NCBI GenBank assembly: GCA_026936335.1
Contig: JAPMXV010000052.1
Span: 62,001-126,000 of the forward strand
Length of the DNA stretch: 64,000 bases
Direction: 5' to 3'
Origin: Mantamonas sphyraenae
Lineage: Eukaryota; CRuMs; Mantamonadidae
Shown: in pieces, positions 29,980-41,599 of the stretch
Numbering within the stretch: position 1 is the first letter of the stretch
Layout: every line of letters starts with the position of its first letter
The notes under the pieces: generated by a model
The model's input: the letters and a program-made list of their open reading frames with translations, nothing else
Databases searched by the model: none
Told to the model about the DNA's origin: nothing
Translations under genes and position numbers: made by a program

Positions 29980-31188
29980 TTAAAGAGCGGGCTCGGCGCA
30001 CACAGCACCCGAGTCGATGCCGCAGTTGTTCTCGCCGCGCACAATCCAGAAGTAACCGTTCTGGCCCCAGGACGTGCCCCACGAGTTGGCAATGATCCAG
30101 TACTTCTCGCCTGCGCTGGTGGTGCCCCAGCCGGTGATGCGGATGGCATGGCCACCCAGGAACGAACCCGTAGTGTGCTTGTACACACCGCTCTTGTAGG
30201 ACATAAAGTCCTGGTACACGGACATGGTGCCTTCCACGGAGCCACCCTCCATCAGAGCCTTCTGGATCGCAGACTCGCTCTCCAGATGCTTGGCAGACAG
30301 GAACTTGGCCTTGTAGCGCTTGTCCGAGGCCGACGAGTTGGTGCACGAGTGCGGGCACGATCCGCTGTCGCCCTTGCCGCTGGTGTACGGCAGGCACTCC
30401 AGAGTGCGGATGCCCTTCAGCTCAATGTAGTCCATGGCCAGACCCGGGATGCCACCACCGCAACCGTGGTTACCCTCGATGTCGCAGCTCACCAGATCCT
30501 GGGGAGACAGCTCAACCTTGACCGTGCCGTTGCTGTACGTGCAGAAGCGGTCGCTCATCGACTCGGCTGCGCCAAACGCCCAGCACGAACCACTGTCGTG
30601 CACACACACACATGTCCAAATCGTGTCAGCATTGTGCCTGCATCCGTCTACTCGCCCTTATCACCATCAACACACACTGTCCAGCTCTCCACGCTCCGCG
30701 AGCGCCGCAGACGTCCGGTAGCCGGAAATCGCAGCGTGGATTTTTTTGGCTCCGTTGACGGTTGGCGCCTTTGCCACGCCGCCACAGCCGTCCACAACGC
30801 CCACGACGCCTGAACTGCCTTCCCTCACACCGCATCCACCTCTGCCAACATACCACTGCTCCTGATTGAGGATGCGGGTCACGCATCCTGGCCACTTGTC
30901 GTCCACAGAGAAATGAGAGGGAGCGTCCTGGATGGGCTCGCCCTTCTGCAGCTTGGAGCACGCCAGCTGGTGCTCATCCAGGTTCACACCCAGCATGCGC
31001 TTGGCATCGGCCACGCTCATGCCCTCGAAGCGGGGCGAGCGGTGGGCCAGCCAGTGCACCGTCGGGTCGTGGTTCACGCGAGCAATCAGGTCGTCGTCCA
31101 GCACAGGCTGCTCACCGCCGTACAAGTGCTGCGACGCATCAATCAGGCTTGCGCCCACAATCAGCAAAACAAACACAAAGCTCTTCAT
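29980..31188 (-). CDS. Cathepsin B-like cysteine protease precursor
   Basis: Exons 31188-30854 and 30592-29980 join in phase 2 to 315 residues; the junction rebuilds the active-site motif QEQCGSCWAFG. A signal peptide (MKSFVFVLLIVGASLIDA) is followed by a cathepsin B-type propeptide (LIARVNHDPTVHWLAH). The mature enzyme has the catalytic Cys in CGSCWAFG, the His in GGHAIRITGWG and the Asn in ANSWGTSWG, plus a GCGGG motif corresponding to the family CxGG. It should be a lysosomal or secreted papain-family endopeptidase. Length is typical of the family. The intron of about 261 nt contains no other gene. It converges on the GFA-like gene with 91 nt between stops. Confidence 0.93.
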
Positions 31189-31312
31189 CGTAGATTCGGT
31201 GTTGTTTCTTTTTCGTTGTGTGGTGCGGCGCTTCCTCGCTCACACACACACACACACAGACACACACACAGACACACACACAGACAACCTCTCTCCCTCC
31301 TCCTCCTCCTCA

Positions 31313-31874
31313 TTACACTGCCACAGGCGGTGCATAGTCTTCCAAATCTTCGTCTTCGTCCAACTCGTCGTCCACGTCCTCGTCCAGCTTGCTGTAGCGC
31401 TGGTCCTTGTTGCGGAACATGCCGCGGGGCTTGTTGCCCTGCTGCACACCCGAGGAGGAGGCATCATTGCCTCCCCACCCTTGCCTCCGCTCTCGTTCTG
31501 TCCCAACCTCCACCCACCCCCAATCCCTTCCTCCTTTCTCCGTTCCTGGTTGCACAGAACCCCCCCCACTCCCTCCGCTTCCGGCGCCCTCGCCCACACT
31601 TTCAACCCCTTCGCAGCGCAGAGATGGCTATCCAAATAATGTATGCAATCCACGCCAGCATAATACTCCCCAGAGCCGCGCGTGCTTGGAAGCAAGGGTC
31701 GCGCATCGTTGCCCTCCAGCCTGTGGGTGTCCCGTCTCCGGTCAACATCGCCACGTGCTCCTTCATCTCTTCATCGTCGTCGTACATCATCGTCTCCCCC
31801 TTGTGCTTGCCTGCTCCCCTGTGGTTATCATCCTCCTCCGTCAGATACTCCTCTGGGGTCCTCCGCTGTTGCAT
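31313..31874 (-). CDS. Small single-pass membrane protein
   Basis: Exon 1 begins at the ATG at 31874 (MQQRRTPEEYLTEEDDN) and contains one hydrophobic segment, LGSIMLAWIAYIIWIAISAL, near its end. The last exon encodes NKPRGMFRNKDQRYSKLDED and an acidic tail ending at TAA 31313. The splice sites are uncertain: a phase-1 donor GTTGAA near 31608 with acceptor GCAAG near 31480 is possible, as is an acceptor at 31442. Together about 130-150 residues, a soluble acidic N-terminus, one TM helix and a charged C-terminal tail. No family recognised. The gene is divergent from the NOL11-like gene. Confidence 0.5.
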
Positions 31875-31986
31875 CGGTTGGCCTTTCTGCAGAGTTGTCT
31901 CCCACATCGCGCAGCAACCCCACCACACTCTGCCTCTCCTCCACTGCCCATCCTTTCCATTCCCTCGGTTCCTCCCTTCCTTCCCC

Positions 31987-32015
31987 TCCTTCCTTCCTTC
32001 CTTCCTTCCTTCCTT
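31987..32015 (+). repeat. (TTCC)n pyrimidine repeat in a divergent promoter
   Basis: About seven TTCC units lie between the small membrane gene (ATG 31874, minus) and the NOL11-like gene (ATG 32065, plus), within a longer C/T-rich leader. Confidence 0.8.
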
Positions 32016-32064
32016 ACCCTCCTCCAATCCTCCCTCGTCTCCCGCCAACGCACCCACCCCATCG

Positions 32065-34976
32065 ATGCAGCAAAGCGAGACCGCCGATCTGCAGTGTGCC
32101 TTGCTGCACTCATGCTCATCCAACGTCGTGGTGGGCACCACCCCGGCTGCCTCGGCCTGGCATGAGGATGATGCCCCTTCCTACATTGTCACTTCCCAGG
32201 CCGATGGCGTCCTTGTCGTCGATGTGCGTTTTCAGCCCCTGCCGAAATCCGTCGTCCGCCTTCCGCTCCGTTTCCTCCCTCCCCTCCTCTCCTGACCCCT
32301 CCTTTTGTTCCCACGACTGTGCATCTCACACCATCACTCGTTCCACTCCAGGCTCAGCAGCAGCGTTGTGTGCAATCGTGGTCCCTGCCGTCGCGAACCG
32401 CCATCCTCGCTCCTGCCGTCCAACACCCTACCAAGTCCCAGCTGTACTTTGCTCTGACCCAGAGCCAGGATGCTTTGGGCCAGGACGCAGACACAAACGA
32501 CAGCGCATCCAACCCTCGTGCCTCTGCCAGCAAACGTTCCCGCAAGCGACGTGGGTCCGCCGCCGCTGCCACCAAGGCCCAGGCCAATCTGTGCATGTGG
32601 TTGGAAACAGACAGCGACCTCTCACACTGGGTCAACATCAAGGTAAGCGCCACCTCGTCCATGTCCCTTTTCTTTGCACCCGTTGTGCTGACACCCGTAC
32701 CCTCTGTGTGTCTCCAGGTGCCCGACACCGCCTGCGCCGTGCATGTCTCTCCCGACTTGCCTGATTCCCTCGTCGTCTGCCACCGAGACGCCTCCCTTGC
32801 CCTCTACTCCTGCGACATGGACGCATTGGACACATTGGATGTGTCTGCCTCTTCGCCTCTGCTTTCCAGCAGCATTCATCTGCGCAGCGAGTGCATTGGC
32901 CTCCTCGGCGACCACGAGGCCTCCCTGGGTGAACACTCTGTCTTTGTCTTGCTGTACACGGCCACCCACGTGTACTGTGTCGGCGTCCGTGATGGCACCG
33001 GTGCAAACATGGCCCTCGTAAGCAAGTGGCAGCTTCCAGAGCCCTCCAACGACGACGACGACGACGACGACGTCGTCTCCAGCATGGTGGTGGAACCAAA
33101 CTCTGGCTCTTTGGCTGTTGTGTATGGCAACACACGCCTGTCGCTGGGAGTGCTTCCCACGCAGGGAGGCAAGGCGTCGCTGAAGCACCATCACGACATC
33201 ACGGGTCTCATGAGCGCTCGCAATGTCAGTGCCTCGGTGGTGGCTCTGGCCAATGGGTATGTGGGCCTGTGTACCAACGCAGGCATCAGTCAGGACCACC
33301 TCGCCGATGTCCATGTGTTTGAGTGCAGTTTTGGCACGCTGCAACACAGCAGCCCGCTGCTGCTGGACATGGGTGGCATGACTCCGAAAAAGTCTGCCGC
33401 CGCTCCTGTCGCCTCCATGGCTTGGAACGTCACAGGACCCAGTGGAGAGGACAGTCCTATGCTGTTGATCTCCCTTGGCGCACACGCGTTTGCCTGTTCC
33501 GCATATTGCCCCGACGTCACCCTCGCCACCGCCGTGGGCGGCATGAAGGCAGCCAAGAAGCTGTTTGCCTCCGCCAACAACCAACACGTGTCGCCAGCCA
33601 TGTCTGCCTCGGGCAACGCCACACGTGCCATCGCCGACGTCCTGTACAGATCCCCCCCCACCGACAATGACATGTCCAAGAGTTCATCCACCTCCTCCCT
33701 CGCCTCCACGGGCAGCAGCACATCCAACACCAGCCAGAGCAGCGGCAGCAGCAGCAGTAGCAGCAGCAGCAGCAGCGGTGCTCGTGGTGGCGGTGGTGGA
33801 CGCAACACTCCCCTCGGCGTGGGCTCGCCCAAAGCTGCAGCCGCCGCCGGGATCTCCTCCAAGGCCCTTGAACCTGTGCTGGTGGGCACTCAGCAGCGCG
33901 ATGCCATCTTTGACGGCGTTTTGGGCAAACAGGACGCGCGGGAAAGCGAGGTACTGAATAGTTTGGGCAGCGCCGAGGCAACCCCGGATGCGGACTCCTT
34001 TGTCTCCCTGTTTGAAGAGTACATTGAAGAGTTGCGCGAGGCAGAGGCGGCAGCATTGGACGACGACGGCGCAGGAGGCGGAATGACAAAGTCGTCGTCG
34101 TCATCATCGCTGGCCAGTCTGACCGGGAACGAGAGCGGTGCCCGGTTGCGTAAACTCAGGCAGCGCAAGCAGGCGCGCGCCAGACTGCACCTGTCACACC
34201 AGTTTGTGGCTGTGTGCATGCAGCGCATCCTCAGCGAAGTGGGCTCCTTGGACCTGTGGTCCTGTGTGGGCGTCCTCCTCGACACCGACCTCGTCTCTGC
34301 CCAAGCCTTCCCCGAGCTTGTGCCTGCCCTGCTGGAACACCACCAGCTTGCCCTGCTGGAGAAGGCTCTGGTGCACGTGCACGACATGCCCGAAACCGAC
34401 CTTGTGGCCATCATCCGCCATGCCCTCGACGCAGACAACCGCGTACACATCGACGAGTACGTGGGTGAGGCTGGCCAGAATGATACCTCCACCTCCTCCT
34501 CCACCTCCACGGCAGGCGTTGGCGTGCGTCTCAACGACAACGATTCGGCTGTGGAGACGCTGCTCTACAACGTGGTTGCCGCGCCACGCAACGACCTGTT
34601 TTTGGGCTTTGCTGTACAGAACCTGACCTTGCGAGAGGTTGTCGCCATGCTGCTCTTCCTGCGCAAGTGGTTCAAACGACACATGAACCACCTGGACCGT
34701 GAGCTGCGTCGTGGCCAGCGCGTGCGCATCCCGACGTTTGCTCAGGTTGTGGATTGGAGCATTGTGCTTGTCGACGCCCATTTTGCCAGCCTGGCCATGC
34801 TGCCCAGCTGTCATTCGCTCCTGCGTGACATCCAGAGTCTGTGCAAGCAGCAACTGGACTTGTGCGACCACCTCGACGAGTTCCAAGGCTTCCTGACCCA
34901 GTTCCAGCAGCGCGTTGAGCTGCCCACAGGCGCTGTTCCTGATTACCGCGTCGAACACGTCAACATCTTTGGATGA
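32065..34976 (+). CDS. NOL11: NOL11-like U3 snoRNP / t-UTP nucleolar protein
   Basis: Exons 32065-32223, 32352-32642 and 32718-34976 join in phase 0 to 902 residues (animal NOL11 is about 720; poly-Ser inserts explain the difference). The N-terminal half is a diverged beta-propeller with recurring hydrophobic strands (LVVCHRDASLALYSCD, HVYCVGVRDGTG). The C-terminal half is helical and ends in the family pattern: REVVAMLLFLRKWFKRHMN, then PTFAQVVDWSIVLVDAHFASLAML, DIQSLCKQQLDLCDHLDEF and a terminal YRVEHVNIF. NOL11 joins the t-UTP subcomplex in the nucleolus and is needed for rRNA transcription and processing. It lies near UTP15, another t-UTP member, in the same orientation. Confidence 0.72.
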
Positions 34977-35082
34977 GCAGGATGAACAGCAATGAACACG
35001 GGAAACAAAGAAGGCACATGGTTGATGTCTACACATCCGAGCAGTTGTTGCGCAGCGGCACCCAGCAACCCGAGGAGAGGAG

Positions 35083-38000
35083 ATGTCACAGTCGCTTCGG
35101 CTGTTTGTCAGCGATGCACTGCTGGACATGGTGGGCATGAGCGACCCGGTGGTGGTGGACTATGTGTTGGAACTAGCCAGCAACACACGCGACACATCGG
35201 CACTGATGGCCCAACTGGCACCGTTTGGGGTGCCAGACGACACACGCGGGCGCAGCTTTGTGCAGCAGCTGGCCACCCAGGCTGGCGGCAGTGCCACAGA
35301 GAGCGCCACAGACCGCAAGCTGGCCGCTCGCATGGAAGAGCAGAAGAAAAGAGAGCAGGCGGCGCGTGAGATGCAACACAAGTCGGCCAGCATGGGGCTG
35401 GTGCTCGACGAGGAGGCGGCGGAAGACGCGCCCAAGAAGAAGAAGAAGCGAAGCAAGAAGCGCGCGCGTCCCGACGACGTGCAGGACGACGTGTCCTTTG
35501 CCACACGTGAAACGTCGAGGCAGCGTGTGGACGGGCCCGAGGGTGACGACACAGAGGGTGGCGAAACCGAGGAGGAGCGATACGAGAGGGATCGTCGCGA
35601 GGTGGCCGAGGTGAACGAGCGCATTCGCGCACGGGATGCAGCAAAGACCAAAAAGGTGGGCGCAGGCAGCAGCAACGCAGGCGACGAGGACAGGGCAGCC
35701 CAAAGGCGGGCGCTGGCGGAACAGGAGGATGTGGACTTTGACGAGATCCGCAAGTTGTCGCGGCAGAAGTATCTGCGAGACAGAGAGAAGCTCAAGACGG
35801 AGCTGCTGGAGCAGGAAGTGCGCGAGGAGAAGGCCATGCTTGCCGGGGAGCAGCTGACCGCCAGCGAACGCAGGGAATTGGAGCTGAAGGAGCAGATGCT
35901 GTCGTTGGTCAAGAAGCGAGCGGCAAACGAACCCACCGAGGCACGCTATCAGATGCCCGAGGACTTTGTGGATGACCAGGGCCGCATTGACTTTAAAAAG
36001 AAGTATGGAGGATTGGCTGCTCGGTATGCCCCGGGCACGAGTGGAGGTGCAGCTGCAGGGGGCGGTGGAGGCAATGTGGAGCAACGCGAATGGGAGGAGG
36101 AGCATATCAAGGCGGCGTTGTTGGTGGACAGCGATGCACAGGCTGCGGCGGCGGCACAGAGCGAGTATGAGCTCATCATGGACAACCAGGTGGATTTTAT
36201 CGAACAAGGTTTGTTGGACGGCAGGCTCGACGAACTGCTCAGCGTGGATACCCACGTGCCGACAGAGGAAGAACGCAAGGCGGCACAGCTTATGTCGTTG
36301 GCGGAGACACGCAAGAATCTGCCCATCTTTCCCTTTCGCGAAGAGCTGCTGGAGGCGGTTGAAGCACACCAGGTGTTGATCATCGTTGGAGAGACCGGCA
36401 GCGGAAAGACGACGCAGATTCCTCAGTACTTGGCCGAGGCAGGGTACAAGGACAGGGGTATCATCGGGTGCACGCAGCCCAGGCGTGTGGCAGCAATGAG
36501 TGTGGCCGCACGTGTGGCCGAGGAGATGGGAGTCAAGCTGGGGGCCGAGGTCGGCTACAGCATTCGGTTTGAGGACTGCACGTCCGACTCCACCGTGCTC
36601 AAGTACATGACAGACGGCATGCTCCTGCGTGAATTTCTGTCGGAGCCCGATTTGGCAGCGTACTCGGTGATGATGATCGACGAAGCGCACGAACGTACCC
36701 TGCACACAGACATCCTGTTTGGTCTGATCAAAGACATTGCTCGGTTCCGACCGGACATCAAAATCCTGATTTCCAGCGCCACACTGGATGCGCAAAAGTT
36801 CAGCGAGTATTTCGACGGCGCTCCCATTTTCAAGATCCCCGGACGACGCTACCCGGTGACGGTGTACTACACGGCGGCGCCCGAGGCTGACTATCTTCAC
36901 GGCTGTGTGATGACAATTCTTCAGATCCATCTTTCGCAGCCCAAGGGCGATATCCTGGTGTTCCTCACAGGTCAGGAGGAAATTGAAACAGCGGTGGAGA
37001 TTCTGAACGAACGGACGCGAGGCCTGGGCAGCAAGATGCGTGAGCTGATTGTGCTGCCCATTTACAGTACGTTGCCGAGTGAGGAGCAAGCCAAAATCTT
37101 TGAGCCGACGCCTGAGGGGGCACGGAAGGTGGTGCTGGCAACGAACATTGCAGAGACGTCGTTGACCATCAACGGCATCGTATATGTGATTGACCCGGGC
37201 TTCTGCAAACAAAAGAGCTACAATCCACGCACGGGCATGGAGTCGCTCATTGTGACGCCTGTGTCTCGTGCGGCAGCGGATCAGCGCAGCGGACGAGCGG
37301 GCCGCGTGTCGCCGGGCAAGTGTTTCCGTCTGTACACAGCGTGGTCCTACCACAACGAGTTGCAAGAGAACACCATTCCCGAAATCCAGCGCACCAATCT
37401 GGGCAACGTTGTCTTGTTGCTCAAGTCGCTGGGCATCAACGACCTCATGGGCTTTGACTTTATGGACGCCCCACCGCCCGAGACAATGATGCGTGCGTTG
37501 GAACAGCTGTATGCACTGGGGGCACTGAATGACAGGGGCGAGCTGACACGCGTGGGACGACGGATGGCCGAGTTTCCACTGGATCCGATGCTGTCCAAAA
37601 CACTGCTCGCGGCGGAGGAATACGGATGCACAGAAGACATCATGAGCGTGTGTGCTATGCTGTCTGTGAACAATGCCATCTTTTACCGTCCCAAAGACAA
37701 AAGATCCACGCAGATACGGCACACAAGAACTTTTATCGGCCGGAAGGCGACCATCTGACGCTGCTCAACGTGTACAACCAGTGGGAAGAGACAGACTTTA
37801 GCATGCAGTTCTGCTACGAAAACTTTATCCAGTATCGCAGCATGACGCGTGCACGGGACGTTCGAGACCAGCTGTTGAACCTGTGCGAGCGCGTGGAGCT
37901 GGAGTTGACGACGAGCGAAGATCCCACGCCGATCCTCAAGGCGGTGGCCGCAGGCTTCTTCTACAACACAGCCAAACTGCAACGCTCAGGCAACTACAAG

Positions 38001-38252
38001 AACGTCAAGAACAACCAGACGGTGCATGTGCACCCGCAATCGTGTCTTTTCGAACACCAGCCGGCGTGGGTGATCTACTTTGAGCTTGTGTTTACGAAGA
38101 AGGAGTTTATGCGCAACGTGATTGAGATCAAACCCGAGTGGCTACTCGAGGTGGCACCACACTATTATCGTGCAAGCGACATCAGCAGCGACGGCCAAGT
38201 GGGCGGGAAGAAAGTACGGGGAAAGGGGAAAAAGGCCGGCGCAGGGCGATGA
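35083..38252 (+). CDS. DHX16: DEAH-box splicing helicase DHX16/PRP2
   Basis: An intronless gene of 1,056 residues if one missing base at about 37701 is bridged. DEAH motifs occur in order: [10 protein letters not shown] (I), [10 protein letters not shown] (Ia), DEAH (II), SAT (III) and DQRSGRAGR (VI). The C-terminal HA2 and OB-fold regions follow, with [39 protein letters not shown] and [10 protein letters not shown], as in DHX16. The N-terminal 370 residues are charged and low in order, as in the human protein. DHX16 remodels the activated spliceosome before the first catalytic step. The frame break occurs at [15 protein letters not shown] in an AAAA run; the sequence on both sides is highly conserved, so an assembly error is likely. 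Confidence 0.95.
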
Positions 38253-38372
38253 GGAACAGGAGAGAGGAGTGGGCCAAACAGAAATGGAAGGATTGAAGAG
38301 CGGCTGCGCGATGATGCGATGATTGGCAGTGGATGTGGAGTGTTGGAGACAGGTGCGCGGCCGCGCTTGCCG

Positions 38373-40638
38373 ATGCAAACGAACCCTCACGCTTCACCGA
38401 TGTCTGTGGCAGAGAGACCGTTCCCACGGGTGCGCATCAAGCAGTTCCCGAAAACGCAGATCCGAGACACACCGGAAAATCGGTTCTGGAAGAGCTTCAA
38501 ACGGCCTGTGTCGACACAGCTGGTGGGCGGGATCACCAACGTGACGTTCAGTCCCGTGTCGACGGCACAGTACGCAGTGACGGTGGGCACTCGCATCCAG
38601 TTCTTCAGTGGACAGAACAAGACGAGTGCGGACAAGACAATCACGCGGTTCAAGGACGTGGCGTACGGTGGGGATTTCCGCAGCGACGGCAAGCTGTTTG
38701 TGGCCGGCGGAAAGCAGAAGCAAGTGCAAGTGTTTGACATGAAGTCGCGTCTGGTGCTGCGCAAGATGAACGGACATGAAGAGTAGGTTGTGGTGGGTGT
38801 GGCAATGGGCAGGGCAGCGAAGGAGCCGGAGTGCAGGAGAAAATCTGTGGCGCATGCGCGGCTGACACAAAGGACTGGACGGACTTTTGCTATGTACGCC
38901 ATGTGCGTGGATGACGGCGTGTGCGCGCGGCCTTGCTTGCTTACTTGGGTGGTCTCGTGTGCTTCTCTCTGTCGTTTTGTGTGTGTGTGTGTGTGTGTGC
39001 AGCTCGGTGCGAGTGACCAAGTGGTCTCCGTCCAAGCTGCACATCATGTCGGCAGGCGACGACGGGTCGCTTCGAGGCTGGGACCTGAGCACGGGCCAGC
39101 AGGTGTTTGCCGTGGGTGCACACACAGACTACATCCGCACGGGTTGGATCGACCCGAGCTCGCCCAACGTGTGGATCACGGCATCGTACGATCACACAAT
39201 CAAGCTGTGGGACGTGCGCATGGACAACGGGAGCGGAGCCAGCGTGATGGAATTCGACCACGGGGAGCCTGTGGAGGATGTGTTTGCCTTCCCCGGCGGC
39301 TCAATGTGTGTGTCTGCAGGAGGACTGAACGTGAGCATGTGGGATGTGTTGTCTGGACGGCTGATGCACACGGCGAGTGCCCATCAAAAGACGGTGACGA
39401 GTGTGTGCCTGGACGGATCGCACACACGGCTGGTGAGTGCGTCGCTGGACCGCATGGTCAAGGTGATGGATGTGCAAACACACAAGGTGACGCACAGCTT
39501 CACGTTTGACGCACCGATCACCACGATGGCGTTGTCGCCGGACAACCAGCTCCTGGTGGTGGGTACCGCCTCGGGCATGCTGTCTGTGCGTGAACGCAGT
39601 TCGGGCATCAAGGAACAGGTGCACACCAAGGCCAGCCGGCGGCCAATCTATGCCGGTTCCTACCGTTACTTTATTCGTGGACAGAGCTCCAAGGCCACCG
39701 AGGAGGACTTCCGAGTGCAGGTGGCGCGCAAGGCCAAGCTCAAGACGTACGACCGCTACCTGAAGCGATTCCAGTATGCGCAGGCGTTGGATGCGGCACT
39801 CAAGACCAACCGTTCGGTGATTATTGTGAGTGTGCTGGAGGAGCTGCGTCGCAGGGAGGGCCTGGAGATTGCGCTGAGCGGACGCGACGAAGTGAGCCTG
39901 GAGCCCTTTGTGGTGTTTGTGCTCAAGCACATCAGCAACCCGCGGTATTCGTCACTGCTCATCGACATCAGCAACATGTTGCTGGACATGTACGCACGCG
40001 TGCTGGGCCAATCCATGGTGATTGACGAGCTGTTCACAAAGGTGCAGATCAAGCTCAAGCAGGAGATTGCACTGCAGAAGGAGCTGCAACAGCTCAACGG
40101 TATGCTGGAGCTGCTCATGGCCAGTGCTGCCAACGGGGCTTCCAAGACCTCGGCCAGCCAGCCAATGGAGGTGGAGCAAGAGGCGTTGGCTGAGCTGGAA
40201 GAGCAGGAGGCGCGTGCATCGGAGCAGGAACGACGTGGACGTGTGGCAACGCTGGATGAAGATGAGGATGAGGATGAGGATGAGGATGAGGTGGACGGGC
40301 AGGAGGAGGAGGAGGAGAACATGGTCACCGAGAGTGAAGGGGTCCTGGTCACCGAAGAAGAGGCACACGACATGGCTGGCAGCAGGAGTGGCAAGGGAAC
40401 AAAGACACCCAAGAAAACACCCAAGACACCCAAGACACCCAAGGGCAGCGCGGACACGACCACCTCCTCCAGTGGCAAGTCGACAAGCAAGAAGGGCAAG
40501 TCCGGCAAAAAGGCAGGCGGGAGCAGCAAGAAGAAGAAGGAAAGTGAGAACAAGTCTGCACGCAAAAGGAGTGGAAGTGGGGCTGGGAGCAGCAAGAAGA
40601 AGCGTGGGGACAAGAGGAAGCGCGGGGACAGCCAGTGA
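38373..40638 (+). CDS. UTP15: U3 snoRNP t-UTP subunit UTP15
   Basis: Exons 38373-38782 and 39003-40638 join in phase 2 to 681 residues. A seven-bladed WD40 propeller is visible (ADKTITRFKDVAYGG, then SAGDDGSLRGWDL, TASYDHTIKLWDV, VSAGGLNVSMWDV, VSASLDRMVKVMDV). The UTP15 C-terminal domain follows: YDRYLKRFQYAQALDAAL, VLEELRRREGLEIALSGRDE and the HISNPRYSSLLIDISNMLLDMY helix. The last 130 residues are an acidic then Lys-rich extension (TPKKTPKTPKTPK) absent in animals. UTP15 acts in the small-subunit processome. An in-frame ATG at 38400 could be the true start. The intron ends in a (TG)n run before CAG. The stop is only 5 nt before the TACO1 ATG. Confidence 0.93.
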
Positions 40639-40643
40639 AACTC

Positions 40644-41513
40644 ATGTTTCGTTCGCAATCATGGACATGCGGCACATTGGTTGGTGCAAGCGTAGGGCAA
40701 CAAGTGGGAGGCGTGTGGAAACGGGCCTTGCATGTGAGTAGAGAGGCAGAGGCGGGCCATTCCAAGTGGGCGAACATCCGGCACCGCAAGGCGGCAGAGG
40801 ACAAGAAGAAATCAAAGATTTTCACGAAACTGGGCATGGAGCTGCGTGTGGCAGCTCGCATCGACCCTGATCCGACGTCGCCGCGGTTGAGTGGAGCGAT
40901 TGCGCGTGCCAAGCAGGCCAACATGCCAAAGAAGAGCATCGAGTCCGCCATTGCGTCCGTTGGGGGAAAAGACGGCACAACGGTGGAGGAAATCACGTAC
41001 GAGGGCAATCTGGGGGCAGTGTCGTTTGTGGTGGAGGCAGTGACGGATTCAAGAAACAGGACGGCGTCGAACGTGCGGCACCTGTTCCGAAAGCACGGCG
41101 GGGCGTTGGGGGCCAGCAACAGCGTGATGTGGAACTACGACAAGGTGGGATACATGCACGTGGACATGAGTGGCCACATGGAGGCCCAGGACAGGGATGA
41201 GGTGCTTCTGTCGCTGATGGAGGTCGTGTTGGAAAGCGGTGGCAGCGAGGTGGAGGAAGACGAGGAGGAGGAGCACATGGCACACGTCACAACCCCCTCC
41301 GAGTTGCTGGACACTGTGTTGCAAGGGCTGGAAAGGCAAGCATACGCGGTGACCAGCTCACAGGTGGCATACGTGGCCAAAACGCACGCGGAAGTGAGCG
41401 GTGAAGAGTTTGAACGGGTGCAGGCGCTGGAACAGGCGCTGGACGACGACGATGATGTGATGCAGGTGACACACAATGGGATTGTGGCGGATGGATCGGA
41501 GGAGGAGATGTGA
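40644..41513 (+). CDS. TACO1: Mitochondrial translational activator TACO1/YebC
   Basis: A single exon of 289 residues. After a 37-residue basic mitochondrial presequence comes the YebC/TACO1 signature GHSKWANIRHRKAAEDKKKS, then ARIDPDPTSPRLSGAIARAK, the ANMPKKSIESAI motif and the EITYEGNLGAVSFVVEAVTDS core. TACO1 proteins promote mitochondrial translation of polyproline-containing subunits such as COX1. The C-terminal acidic tail is longer than usual. The ATG lies 5 nt downstream of the UTP15 stop codon on the same strand, leaving no room for an ordinary promoter, so the promoter must sit in UTP15 coding sequence or the two genes share a transcript. Confidence 0.94.
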   Translation: MFRSQSWTCGTLVGASVGQQVGGVWKRALHVSREAEAGHSKWANIRHRKAAEDKKKSKIFTKLGMELRVAARIDPDPTSPRLSGAIARAKQANMPKKSIESAIASVGGKDGTTVEEITYEGNLGAVSFVVEAVTDSRNRTASNVRHLFRKHGGALGASNSVMWNYDKVGYMHVDMSGHMEAQDRDEVLLSLMEVVLESGGSEVEEDEEEEHMAHVTTPSELLDTVLQGLERQAYAVTSSQVAYVAKTHAEVSGEEFERVQALEQALDDDDDVMQVTHNGIVADGSEEEM

Positions 41514-41599
41514 GATGTGATGTGTGAGGGCACATGCGCGACGTGGCAGCCACCGAAAACCAAAAACAAAGTTCACATCCTGCCTTTGAGCAACAACGC

